From assembly GCF_015207755.1 (NCBI RefSeq), contig NZ_JADEWH010000005.1:62001-126000 (forward strand): a DNA stretch of 64,000 nucleotides, read 5' to 3'. The notes under the pieces were generated by a model, which was not told where the DNA came from, did no database searches, and saw nothing but the letters and a program-made list of their open reading frames with translations. Below, piece by piece: positions 38,113 to 47,191 of this stretch (its first letter is position 1; every line of letters starts with the position of its first letter). The DNA comes from Nodularia sp. LEGE 06071. Its GTDB lineage: Bacteria > Cyanobacteriota > Cyanobacteriia > Cyanobacteriales > Nostocaceae. Both the position numbers and the translations under genes were made by a program.

Positions 38113-38922
38113 ATGGTTGAGACTAAGCAGACTGCGAATAATCAAAGTGAAAATGTTAACCGTACCACTACAGAACAATCTTGCGTGGGTACAACAAGGG
38201 CGGATATGGGAGGAGTATCTAGTACAGAAGACGCTAACCGCACAACTACAGGCGAATCCCGTTCCAGTGCAGTAAAAAATGGATCTCAAGCCGAAACTCA
38301 AAGAGAAAAAGGCAGCATGAATCCAGCATTAAGTAGAGCTTTGATCGGTGGACTTATTGGTGGAACTTTGGGATCATTAGCTGGGGCTTTGGCTGGGAGA
38401 AGAATTGGTGAGGGATTTAACCACACCATGAGAGGTGTCAAAGACGCATCAAAGACCATAGCTGAAGGTCTTGGACATACAGCCAGAGGTGTAGGAGATG
38501 TAGCCAAGAGTTTTGCAGAAGGTGCTAGCCATGCGGTTGTTGGTGATATCGGTGATGCATTAGACACAGCCCAAGGTGTTGCTGAGGGAGTTAAGCAAAC
38601 CGCAGCCAGTACATTGAATGCAGTACAGCAGACAGCCCAGGATGTTAACCAAGCTGTACAAAACACTACTGAAAAAACAAATTCAGGAGCAGAGAATACC
38701 AGACCCTGGCAAAATGGGGGTAACCAAGATAGCCAGCAGACTCAAAATCAAGATAGTGGTATGGGTCAGCGCGAAACTAGTACCCAGTCGATCTACATTT
38801 CCACCCCAGAATATACAGAAGGATATGTAGGTGAATCAACAACTTTTGTCAATGAGAAAATTTCCATAGAGCCTTTTGAAGATAGCTCCATTGAACAAGA
38901 GATTAATCGGATTGATAGTTAA
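38113..38922 (+). CDS. Glycine-zipper/LEA-like amphipathic repeat protein, copy 1
   Basis: A 269-residue protein. The N-terminal 70 residues are Thr/Asn/Ser-rich and disordered. A glycine-zipper helix follows (LIGGLIGGTLGSLAGALAG, about residues 77-95), then about 110 residues of 11- to 13-residue amphipathic repeats (GVKDASKTIAEGLGHTARGV, GVAEGVKQTA). The C-terminus is again disordered and acidic. This layout resembles LEA-like desiccation proteins and membrane-surface-binding proteins. AGGAG precedes the ATG. A paralogue (39123-39725) follows 200 bases on. Stress function is inferred; no experimental relative is known to me. Confidence 0.85.
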   Translation: MVETKQTANNQSENVNRTTTEQSCVGTTRADMGGVSSTEDANRTTTGESRSSAVKNGSQAETQREKGSMNPALSRALIGGLIGGTLGSLAGALAGRRIGEGFNHTMRGVKDASKTIAEGLGHTARGVGDVAKSFAEGASHAVVGDIGDALDTAQGVAEGVKQTAASTLNAVQQTAQDVNQAVQNTTEKTNSGAENTRPWQNGGNQDSQQTQNQDSGMGQRETSTQSIYISTPEYTEGYVGESTTFVNEKISIEPFEDSSIEQEINRIDS

Positions 38923-38966
38923 GCAAAATTTAGCAGTCAAGAAAATATTTATCTGGAATTAGTGAC

Positions 38967-39015
38967 ATCTTGCACCAGGCGACTGGAAATTGCACGCCAG
39001 GGCTAGGTGCAAGAT
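38967..39015. repeat. ATCTTGCACC inverted repeat
   Basis: ATCTTGCACC faces GGTGCAAGAT with a 29-base loop, between the two LEA-like genes. No T-run follows. It may be a dispersed element or a processing signal. Confidence 0.65.
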
Positions 39016-39122
39016 ATTAGCATCTCAGGGGCGCGATGATACCCCCGTCCAGAATGAAAGAAATACATTGAAATTTCAAACCTCAAATCCTGACCCGGAA
39101 AATCAATCAAGAGGTATTGATG

Positions 39123-39725
39123 ATGAATGGAAATCAGCAGTTTTCAAATCCGCTTGAAGACAATAAAGATGTCTATACAAATCAAGCTGATATTAATAAA
39201 GTAACTCCAGAGTCAAGTAATGAGTTCTCTAAAATAGTATTTGGAACTTTTATGGGTGCTACCTTGGGCGCATTAGCTGGGGCTTTAGCTATGAGAGGTA
39301 CAGCCCAAAGAGTTAACGAAACTGTGAAAAATTTAGGTGAGGTAGTTAAGGCGACAACTCATAATTTTAATCAAACAGTCAAAGGCGTAGGGGATGCAAT
39401 CAAGACGGTATCTCAGGGAGTTAATGAGACTGTCAAAGATGTGAGTGATGCTGTTAAGGGTACAGCAGTAGATGTTAACGATACTGTCAAAGATACTATG
39501 GTAAATGTCAAAGGTACGGCAGTAGATGTTACCGATACTGTGGAAAATACTGTAGAGATTGTTAAGGGCGCAAATCAAGGAATAAGCGACACTATTCAAG
39601 GGACAGTCAACATAGCTAAAAGTGCCGTTCCAGATGTTAAATCCTCTGGTAGTCAGAGCGTCAGTCAACCTAGTAACCAGACTGCATATATTTTAGTGCC
39701 TGTGGACAAGCAAAAGTCAGTTTAG
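39123..39725 (+). CDS. Glycine-zipper/LEA-like amphipathic repeat protein, copy 2
   Basis: A 200-residue paralogue of the preceding protein. After a disordered N-terminus there is a glycine-zipper helix (FGTFMGATLGALAGALAM), then a run of repeats TVKDVSDAVKGTAVDVNDTV that alternate hydrophobic and Lys/Asp positions, then a short tail ending TAYILVPVDKQKSV. Start at 39123 chosen because AGAGGT lies 7 bases before; ATG at 39120 is possible. Both copies would form long amphipathic helices on a membrane. The repeats are more regular here than in copy 1. Confidence 0.85.
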   Translation: MNGNQQFSNPLEDNKDVYTNQADINKVTPESSNEFSKIVFGTFMGATLGALAGALAMRGTAQRVNETVKNLGEVVKATTHNFNQTVKGVGDAIKTVSQGVNETVKDVSDAVKGTAVDVNDTVKDTMVNVKGTAVDVTDTVENTVEIVKGANQGISDTIQGTVNIAKSAVPDVKSSGSQSVSQPSNQTAYILVPVDKQKSV

Positions 39726-39881
39726 CCCTGGTGATGAGAAATTGCGGAACTAGTAGGGTATGTTATGCGGTGAATCGGCCGCAGCCGAATTGTTGACGGT
39801 GCGCTGCGCGACAACACACCCTACATTTAATTTGTCTTTACATAGCGATAAATATTCGTGCCTACCTACTTATATATTTAA

Positions 39882-41240
39882 TCAAACTAAAGGTAATAAT
39901 ATTTCAAATTCAGTACCTATACCTAATTGCGAACGAAAATTTAATTTTCCACCATGCCTTGCTGCGATAATGCGATAACTCATCGCTAAACTAGTTTCTT
40001 GATCAACCCATTTGTCTAAAGAAAAAGACTCGATAATTTGCTGTTGCGATTCTGGAGACATTCCTGGGCCATTATCAGCAATACAGACTGAAACCCAACG
40101 CGAATCTGGCGCATCTGCTTGGGTAGGTTCTAAGGAAATGACTTGTGTCGTAATTTCAATTCGTGGGTTGGTAGGAGTGTTTGTATATTCTTGACGCAAC
40201 TTTTGCCGCATTGATTCATTAAGTAAACCATCTACAGCTAGGGTTAAAATATTCATTAAAACTTGATTTAACTGCCCCATAAAACAGTAAATTGGTGGCA
40301 ATTGACCGTAATTTTTAATTATTTCAAATTCTCCTTTTAATCGACTCTGAATCAGTAGGACAATACTATCTATACAGGCGTGTAAGTCTGCTGGTTTGGG
40401 ATGAATTTCATCGATATAACAAAAATTTTGTAAGCCGGTGACCAGTTTTTTTAACCTTTCTGATCCTGTGCGAATACTCTTTACAACTTTTGATAAATCT
40501 TCTTCTAAAAATTCAAATTCTATTTCTTCTTTAAGATGGTTAATTTGGGCAGAAATTTGAGGTGATTCTTGATCATATTCAGCGATGAGTTTGAGCAAAT
40601 CTTGAGTGTATTTAGAAATGTAAGTTAAATTACCCCAGATAAAACTAACTGGATCGAGAATTTCGTGTGCTACTCCATCTACCAAGCGCCCTAGACGTGC
40701 CATTTTGTCATTTTGAATCATTTGGGCTTGGCTACGTTCATAGCGCATCTGAGTTTTGATTCCCTGAATTTGCCAAGCAGCGATGTTTAAGTCATGTATA
40801 TCTAATAAGTGGTAGGTATGATCTGCTGTTTCGATGACGATTGGTTCTGCTAAAAGTTCAGGCGATCGCCTGAGAGTATGTTGTATCGCTGTTAAAATCG
40901 GTGTTGTCCCCGCTAGCAGCACAATCGCTGTACGTGCATAACTGTAAAGGACACCCAATGTTGCTTGGGTAAATAACTCTTGTCCATGAGGGCGAATCAG
41001 AAATTCCAGCAGTCGTCGCCGTGAAATCATCCCCATGAATTGTCCCTGTTCTAGTAAGATTGCTCCGGGTAGCAGTGGATATTTTTCCAAATAATCAGCA
41101 ACTTCAGCCGCACTACAACTAATTTCTACCTGAAAGTTGTATATTGGCAGTTCTTGGATTACTGAGTCTAAACACAGATCGCGATCGCTACCACAAGAGA
41201 ACACTGGCGGCGAGATGAGGTGATTAAATTCTTGTGACAC
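39882..41240 (-). CDS. Histidine-kinase-like protein with degenerate ATPase domain
   Basis: This 452-residue protein has an N-terminal part (residues about 20-160) like two CBS-type modules (AILLEQGQFMGMISRRRLLEFL, and ILTAIQHTLRRSPELLAEPIV), then an H-box helix with the phospho-accepting His in DGVAHEILDPVSFI, then an ATPase domain. The G1 box ADNGPGMS is kept, but the second Asn of the N-box (usual NAIDAL) is LAVDGL, and the G2 box (usual GTGLGLS) is QETSLAMS. Autokinase activity may therefore be lost. GTG start. No response regulator is adjacent. The CBS reading is moderately sure. Confidence 0.85.
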   Translation of the reverse strand: MSQEFNHLISPPVFSCGSDRDLCLDSVIQELPIYNFQVEISCSAAEVADYLEKYPLLPGAILLEQGQFMGMISRRRLLEFLIRPHGQELFTQATLGVLYSYARTAIVLLAGTTPILTAIQHTLRRSPELLAEPIVIETADHTYHLLDIHDLNIAAWQIQGIKTQMRYERSQAQMIQNDKMARLGRLVDGVAHEILDPVSFIWGNLTYISKYTQDLLKLIAEYDQESPQISAQINHLKEEIEFEFLEEDLSKVVKSIRTGSERLKKLVTGLQNFCYIDEIHPKPADLHACIDSIVLLIQSRLKGEFEIIKNYGQLPPIYCFMGQLNQVLMNILTLAVDGLLNESMRQKLRQEYTNTPTNPRIEITTQVISLEPTQADAPDSRWVSVCIADNGPGMSPESQQQIIESFSLDKWVDQETSLAMSYRIIAARHGGKLNFRSQLGIGTEFEILLPLV

Positions 41241-41783
41241 TGGGTTTGTAATAAGCTAATATTTTATTCCTTGCTCGTCTCGGCTCAATTGGGAGATAGC
41301 GGACAAAAGAAACAGCGTCATCATTCATGACATGGGATGAATCGTAGCAGAGTTTGCCAAAATTACAGAATTTAGCAATCATCAGTGAACTGACAAGTCA
41401 GCCCTAGCCCTATCGCGGAATGTTTAAACACTATGAACACTTTATGAAATTTAGGGGAAGATTACATCCTGACTCACTAGTTTACAGTAAGTATAAACAT
41501 CAAGTGAGCAAACATCATGCAGCTAGAGGCTTATTGCCCCAAACCCGGAACCATTTCCCTCATGGGACAATCTGACAATCAGTCAGCTTAGGTAAATGCA
41601 CATAATTAAACATAGCGATGCAGAACTGGCCCGCGGCGATTATCGCTTAAGCGTAACTAGAAAGAAAAGACTAATATCCTGTTTAAATAAGCGTGAGTTA
41701 CCCATAGATACTTTTGATCCCCATTCCGATAGAATGGCTAGGCATAACCTAAAAACATTAAACCGCTTTTGACTGCCATACCC
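41241..41783. other. Divergent intergenic region
   Basis: Holds the promoters of the kinase-like gene and the permease operon. A 24-codon frame at 41517-41591 (MQLEAYCPKPGTISLMGQSD) has no ribosome site and is not called. No Zur-type box (TGATAAT palindrome) was found in the last 150 bases before the permease. Confidence 0.35.
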
Positions 41784-42833
41784 ATGAATCAACTGAACAA
41801 TGGTTTCACTATATTTCTGAGTTTGCTAGTCGAGGCGATGCCGTTTTTGCTATTTGGGGTTTTATTCTCCAGTGTGCTGCTGATTTTTATCGATGAGCGC
41901 CAATTAGTCACCAGAATGCCCAAAAATCCGGTATTGGGTGCTTTAGCAGGTAGTCTAATCGGCTTTATGTTTCCGGTGTGTGAGTGCGGTAATGTCCCGG
42001 TAGCAAGGCGATTGCTAATGCAGGGAGTACCCACACCCGTGGCGATTGGTTTTTTGCTCGCAGCACCAACGATTAACCCCATTGTCATTTGGGCAACTTG
42101 GCTAGCCTTTCGAGACCAGCCAGAAATAGTAGTTTTACGAGTGGTATTTTCGCTGTTAATTGCCGTAATTATTGGCATTGTTTTCAGTTTTCAGAAAGAT
42201 GTAACGCCTCTAGTCCAACCTGCGATCGCCCGTTATCTCAAATTCAACCCACCAGCCCAGCCAGAAACTAAACGCCGTGGTCGAGGTGACGCAGCAAAAG
42301 CAACAGTACCGAGTGTATTGAAATCCGGGACTTATATTTTAGGAGGAAAACCGGGACTAACTCAGCGCTTAGATCCTAATTTATTACAGGCGGCGACCCC
42401 AGCTGCCAGCCCTAGTAAATCTGTTGCGGATAAACTACGCCTGGTTTTGGATAATGTCATCCAGGAATTGCGAGAGTTGGGCGGCGTAATGATTTTAGGT
42501 AGTGCGATCGCAGCTTCTGTGCAAGTATTTGCTCCCCGTGAATTAATCCTCAGTTTGGGTGCGGGACACATTACTTCAATAGTCGTCATGCTGATCTTAG
42601 CCGTAGTTGTATCAGTCTGTTCCACGGTGGATTCATTCTTTGCCCTGTCATTTGCCTCGGCTTTTAGTAGTGGTTCCCTGTTAGCATTTTTAGTATTTGG
42701 CCCAATGGTTGACATCAAAAGTATTGGATTGATGTTAACCGTCTTTAATGCCAAGACTATATTTTATTTATTTGCTTTGGCCGCACAGTTGACCTTTTTG
42801 TTCTCCCTATTCATAAACTTGTATGTGCTTTAA
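41784..42833 (+). CDS. YraQ/DUF318-type permease
   Basis: A 349-residue membrane protein of the DUF318 (ArsP_1) family. The signature is MFPVCECGNVPVARRLLMQG (about residues 65-84), with GVPTPVAIGFLLAAPTINP after it, and a second half with SAFSSGSLLAFLVFGPMVD. Relatives move organoarsenicals or unknown metals and compounds. ATG at 41784 chosen over an upstream TTG. It is followed 74 bases later by a TIGR03943 protein, its usual partner, so it probably works with it. Substrate cannot be told. Confidence 0.92.
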   Translation: MNQLNNGFTIFLSLLVEAMPFLLFGVLFSSVLLIFIDERQLVTRMPKNPVLGALAGSLIGFMFPVCECGNVPVARRLLMQGVPTPVAIGFLLAAPTINPIVIWATWLAFRDQPEIVVLRVVFSLLIAVIIGIVFSFQKDVTPLVQPAIARYLKFNPPAQPETKRRGRGDAAKATVPSVLKSGTYILGGKPGLTQRLDPNLLQAATPAASPSKSVADKLRLVLDNVIQELRELGGVMILGSAIAASVQVFAPRELILSLGAGHITSIVVMLILAVVVSVCSTVDSFFALSFASAFSSGSLLAFLVFGPMVDIKSIGLMLTVFNAKTIFYLFALAAQLTFLFSLFINLYVL

Positions 42834-42907
42834 AGTTTGTGCTTTATTAAGTTGTCAGTAAATGATTTATTCTTCGGCATTTACTACTGACTAATTTATT
42901 TTTACCA

Positions 42908-43678
42908 ATGGCTAGAAAAACTACAATTCCCCGGCAAAATATCTTATTCCCCTGGATTGATGCCTTAGCAGTGACAAGTTGGGGCATTCTGATGTTGCAA
43001 TACTGGGTATCAGGCAAATTATATTTGTTGATTCATCCCAATTTCTTTGGATTGGTGATTGGATGTGGTATTGCCTTTGTGATCATTGGTGTGTTGAAGA
43101 TGCGCGAAATTTGGCGGCTACGTCGTCGCCGGGTTGATACATCTAACCTTCAGCATATGAATTTATTTCCCCCTGGCTGGGGTAGCGCCTTGTTATTATT
43201 TGTGGCGATTTTGGGTTTAATGATTACACCCCGCGTTTTTGCGAGTGATACTGCTATGCAGCTGGGTGTGACTGATTTATTATCCACCGGACGCGCTCAA
43301 CCCCAATCCTTTCGTCCTTCGACTCGCCCAGAGGAGCGCTCACTTGTGGATTGGGCGCGCACTCTTAACGTCTACCCAGAACCAGACTCATATACAGGTC
43401 AAGATGCCAAAGTTCAAGGATTTGTGATTCATCCACCAGATATTGGAGAAGATTATGTTTTTCTGGCGCGATTTGTGCTGACTTGTTGTGCAGCAGATGC
43501 TTATCCTGTAGGATTGCCAGTCAAACTCCCAGAAAATCAAAAACGCTATCCTCCCGACACTTGGCTGGAAGTAGAAGGAAAAATGATCACAGAAACTTTA
43601 GCAGGTAAACGCAATCTGACCATTGCGGCTACTGCGATCAAAGAAATTCCCCAACCCCGTAATCCTTATAGTTATTAG
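42908..43678 (+). CDS. TIGR03943-family permease partner
   Basis: A 256-residue protein with three N-terminal hydrophobic segments (residues about 15-40, 42-60, 92-108) and a soluble C-terminal domain with FVLTCCAADAYPVGLPV (about residues 193-209), the family's conserved CCAAD. TIGR03943 proteins are described as subunits of DUF318 permeases. Adjacent gene order supports the link. The paired Cys could bind metal. ATG start with a short AT leader. Confidence 0.9.
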   Translation: MARKTTIPRQNILFPWIDALAVTSWGILMLQYWVSGKLYLLIHPNFFGLVIGCGIAFVIIGVLKMREIWRLRRRRVDTSNLQHMNLFPPGWGSALLLFVAILGLMITPRVFASDTAMQLGVTDLLSTGRAQPQSFRPSTRPEERSLVDWARTLNVYPEPDSYTGQDAKVQGFVIHPPDIGEDYVFLARFVLTCCAADAYPVGLPVKLPENQKRYPPDTWLEVEGKMITETLAGKRNLTIAATAIKEIPQPRNPYSY

Positions 43679-43723
43679 TAATTAATAACTGACAACTGAA
43701 AACTCATCACTGATAACTGAAAA

Positions 43724-45217
43724 ATGGCTACATCCAAGACATTGATCCAACCACTAGATCGCGTGGCGATCGCACTGATGCTGCTACTGACTCTGCTGAT
43801 TGGATTTATGATATTTCAAGGTGATGTGGTGGCAGCTCGTGTCCGGGAATTTACCTGGGAAAATCAACAAATTGGCGCAGACGATATTTCCTTTACGCTC
43901 AACTTTAGTCGCCCAATGGACATCAAAAGTGTAGAGAAAAACTTGAGCATCGAGCCACCTCTAGCAGGTAAAATCAGTTGGGCAGGGCGGCGGATGGTTT
44001 ATACACTGCTGACACCAGCCCCCTATGGGACAAATTATGAAGTGCGGTTGCAAGACGCAAAAGATCGGTTTGCGGAAAAAAAAGGGAAAAATCGAGTCCT
44101 CCAGCCCTTTGTCGGTAATTTTAGCTCCCGCGATCGCGTGATTATGTACATAGGAGCCGATCCAGAAAATCAAGGGCAGTTAGTTCTCTACAATTTAACC
44201 AAAGAGACAAAAAATATAATTACCCCCAAAGACCTGGTTGTCATGGACTTTAAGCCATTTCCCGATGGGGCAAAGATTTTATTTTCGGCTCGCACTTCCA
44301 ACAATCAAGACCTACTCTCCGCGCAGCTATACACTGTCACCACAGGCATTTCCACACAACCGGAAACCCCAGCAGAACCAGCAGGTAGAGTTGACTTGGT
44401 TTTAGATAATCAGCAATATCAAAACTTGAAGTTTGACTTATCGCCTGATGGTAAAACAATTGTTGTGCAGCGAGGAAACAGAAAGAACCCTAGCGATTTT
44501 GGGTTATGGTTTATGCCCACCACGAGCAATACCAGAGAAAGACCCACCCCCCAGCGCCTAGAAAGCCAACCAGGGGGAGATTTTATGATCACTCCCGATA
44601 GTAAAGCCGTAGCAGTTGCCCAAGGTCAAGGAGCGGCGATTCTACCACTACAAACTGATGCCAGCAAACCTCTGGATTTTCTCCCCCAATTTGGCTTAGT
44701 GCAGTCTTTCTCCAAAGACGGTTCTCAAGCAGCAATGGTAAAATTTAATACTGATTACACCAGAGATTTGTTTTTGGTCACCAACCAAGGGATTCAGAAA
44801 CCCCTGTTAAAAACCACAGGCTCTATTCTCAACTGCCAATTTGATCCCGCTTCACCTACCCTCTACTGTTTGCTGACACAGCTGATATCTGATGAAGAAT
44901 ATGTAGAACAGCCTTATTTAGTGGCAATTGACCTGAAAACGGGAGAACAAAAACCACTGTTATTACTACCAATTGAACAGAGGAATGTGCAAATGAGTTT
45001 AGCACCGGATGGTTTGGGCTTGCTCTTTGATCAAGTGATGCCACAACTAGATCCCGTATCCTTATCTGCCAACGTCCTCAAGACCGAAGATGGAGAGGCG
45101 ATCGCTACTAGTAGCCTGTGGTTAATGCCTTTGTTACCCATTGATGATGCTGCCAACACTACAATCAGACCAGAAAAACTACCTTTAGTGGGATTTCATC
45201 CTCGTTGGTTGCCGTGA
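43724..45217 (+). CDS. Membrane-anchored Ig-like/beta-propeller protein
   Basis: A 497-residue protein with an N-terminal membrane anchor (about residues 12-33, VAIALMLLLTLLIGFMIFQG), an Ig-like SbsA-type domain (about 40-130: NFSRPMDIKSVEKNLSIEPP, APYGTNYEVRL) and a C-terminal six- or seven-bladed propeller-like part (repeated FSPDGK-like LSPDGKTIVVQRG, ITPDSKAVAVAQG, FSKDGSQAAMV). It faces the periplasm. It follows the permease pair by 45 bases and may be part of the same operon. Exact role unknown. Confidence 0.85.
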   Translation: MATSKTLIQPLDRVAIALMLLLTLLIGFMIFQGDVVAARVREFTWENQQIGADDISFTLNFSRPMDIKSVEKNLSIEPPLAGKISWAGRRMVYTLLTPAPYGTNYEVRLQDAKDRFAEKKGKNRVLQPFVGNFSSRDRVIMYIGADPENQGQLVLYNLTKETKNIITPKDLVVMDFKPFPDGAKILFSARTSNNQDLLSAQLYTVTTGISTQPETPAEPAGRVDLVLDNQQYQNLKFDLSPDGKTIVVQRGNRKNPSDFGLWFMPTTSNTRERPTPQRLESQPGGDFMITPDSKAVAVAQGQGAAILPLQTDASKPLDFLPQFGLVQSFSKDGSQAAMVKFNTDYTRDLFLVTNQGIQKPLLKTTGSILNCQFDPASPTLYCLLTQLISDEEYVEQPYLVAIDLKTGEQKPLLLLPIEQRNVQMSLAPDGLGLLFDQVMPQLDPVSLSANVLKTEDGEAIATSSLWLMPLLPIDDAANTTIRPEKLPLVGFHPRWLP

Positions 45218-45650
45218 GCAATTAGATATCGCCATCATAAATGTTAATAAAAGTCAAGCAGGTTAATACCCTGTCTCTGCATCTGTAAGAAACCCTGTAT
45301 ATTGGTAGTATTTGCACGATAATCCGCCTTGATTCCGAAGGTTGACGGCAGATAAGCTCTTAATGTTATAACGGCATCAGATATCAAGACAAAAATGTGA
45401 GCATTGACTCATGACTAATCACTCAAAGTTGCGAACAGTCTAACTTAGCTTCTACAGTAAACCCTGATCTGACGTAATTGATCAGCAATACTGGACATTT
45501 GTTAAGTGAGTGGGTCAAGTGCTATCAACTCGGAAATTGTCAAATTTAATGGCATCAATTCATTAAGTTTGACCTGCTATCCCTCCCCGACTCCAGCGTT
45601 TGCGGCAGTGTTCCGTAGTCAAGCAAGTCGGGGTATCTCGCAGAAAAAAG
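45218..45650. other. Intergenic, nothing recognised
   Basis: This 433-base stretch between the propeller gene and the coiled-coil gene contains no recognised gene, RNA or hairpin with a T-run. A TTG-initiated extension of the downstream gene reaches 45600 but has no ribosome site. Confidence 0.3.
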
Positions 45651-47138
45651 ATGAAATCCCTAAATTCTGATAATTCGCTACAATCTGAGCCGCCAAGCTG
45701 TCCATTTTACTCAATTGTGCCTCCTGACAACATGGTAAATACACAATTGCCGCTCCTCCAACCTGCGGCTGAAGCCCAGCCAGAGAGACAAACTCCTGAT
45801 TCCCAGCAGGATAAAACTCAGTCAGACTGGGTTGTGGAGCCGAATAGCGAACAACAAATACTTATTGATCTTGAATTTAAAAAGTTACTAGCATTAAATG
45901 AAGAATTGCGTGCGGCAAACAATCAGTTGTATGAGGAGGTGGAGCATCTCAAAGATGACTTAGCTGAATCAGAAAAGGCTTTGCAGTGGCAGAAAAGGCG
46001 TTCTAGTGTCGCCGAGTCCATGCTTAACCAACAAACTAAAGAACTGGCCGCAGCCCAAGAACAGATTCAATCTCTATTCCAAGAGTTAGAAACATCTGTA
46101 CAAACTGTTCAACGCCAAGAAAGCCTTATTGAAACTTATAAAGCACAACTACAAATTAGCCAACAGCGCCTGGCTAAGTTAGAGCGAGAATGTGCGCTCC
46201 TACAAACTAACTATAACGAACAGTCTCACCAGGCATCGCAATCAGAAAATACTTGTCGAGAGCTACGTAGTCGGCTCATGCGACAACAACGCCAGACTCT
46301 ACAATTCAAAGCAGCTCTGGAAAAATGTCTAGAGACACCCGGACAAAATGATTCTTCAGAGGATACAGCCAGCCACCAAACCAGATTTTCCCGAAAGGCT
46401 CGGTCTTTGTTTCCTAATGTCCAGCCCATTAGACCTTGGTCAGAATCAGAATCCAATGGCGATCAATTGGATTCTCCTTGGAATCAATCTTTAACATCGC
46501 CCCCATGCAGCAGTGATCATTCTGAGCCGATGTCATCATCCCCTGAGAAATTGGCAGTTCACTCAGAAACACCCGCACCACAAGCAGTGTCAGAAATAGA
46601 CGATGCTCCCACGACATCAGAAACTATTTCATCTTTGGGGTCATCAAAGCTAGATGATCAATTGGATAGTCTGATCCAAATGTTTTTTACTAATGATCCG
46701 GCATCTACATCGCCACCCCCGGCGGAAATTCATGTAGACAACAATCAAACTCCAGCACCTGTCGGGGAAACTTGGGGTACAACTTTGGCACAGGATCAGC
46801 AATCAGAATCTTTACCAGAAGCGGAATTTCAAATCCTGGTTGGAGAGGAAGATTCCCCACCTTCATCTGTAAATGATTCACCAGATGCGTCTACTTTGGC
46901 TTTGAGCGAGACGACTGTTGATAGCTCATCTATGGAAGCATTGGAAAATTATTGGTCAGAAAAGTCACAATTGCATCAGGCTGATTTGACGGCAAATGAT
47001 CCTGGGGACTACGCCAACGATACTCAATCGCCCTCACCGGTGGTTTATCCCCAACGTCCACCTAAAGGGCGCAAGTCTTTGTCATCTGTAGAACTACCGA
47101 ATTTCCGCATAAATAATCAATATGATCATCCTCAGTAA
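45651..47138 (+). CDS. Coiled-coil protein of unknown function
   Basis: A 495-residue protein. Residues about 60-220 form a long coiled coil (LEFKKLLALNEELRAANNQL, LQISQQRLAKLERECALLQT), and the C-terminal 250 residues are Ser/Pro/Glu-rich and disordered, ending KSLSSVELPNFRINNQ. I know cyanobacterial coiled-coil-rich proteins that form filaments or scaffold the division site, and this may be one; there is no sequence proof. Start at 45651 (ATG) preferred over a TTG 51 bases upstream. A bidirectional hairpin follows. Confidence 0.8.
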   Translation: MKSLNSDNSLQSEPPSCPFYSIVPPDNMVNTQLPLLQPAAEAQPERQTPDSQQDKTQSDWVVEPNSEQQILIDLEFKKLLALNEELRAANNQLYEEVEHLKDDLAESEKALQWQKRRSSVAESMLNQQTKELAAAQEQIQSLFQELETSVQTVQRQESLIETYKAQLQISQQRLAKLERECALLQTNYNEQSHQASQSENTCRELRSRLMRQQRQTLQFKAALEKCLETPGQNDSSEDTASHQTRFSRKARSLFPNVQPIRPWSESESNGDQLDSPWNQSLTSPPCSSDHSEPMSSSPEKLAVHSETPAPQAVSEIDDAPTTSETISSLGSSKLDDQLDSLIQMFFTNDPASTSPPPAEIHVDNNQTPAPVGETWGTTLAQDQQSESLPEAEFQILVGEEDSPPSSVNDSPDASTLALSETTVDSSSMEALENYWSEKSQLHQADLTANDPGDYANDTQSPSPVVYPQRPPKGRKSLSSVELPNFRINNQYDHPQ

Positions 47139-47139
47139 T

Positions 47140-47166
47140 GGTGGGTTAAGCAGTCGCTAACCCACC
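47140..47166. terminator. GGTGGGTTA hairpin between convergent genes
   Basis: GGTGGGTTA and TAACCCACC pair perfectly across 9 bases, right after the stop of the coiled-coil gene and 25 bases before the stop of the convergent CruA/P gene. It can serve as a bidirectional terminator and belongs to the same repeat family as 7146-7172. Confidence 0.65.
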
Positions 47167-47191
47167 CGACAATTTTGGGGAAATCCCGCAA

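Noticed and set aside
41517-41591. 24-codon frame MQLEAYCPKPG
   Set aside because: No ribosome site and no likeness to a known short protein.
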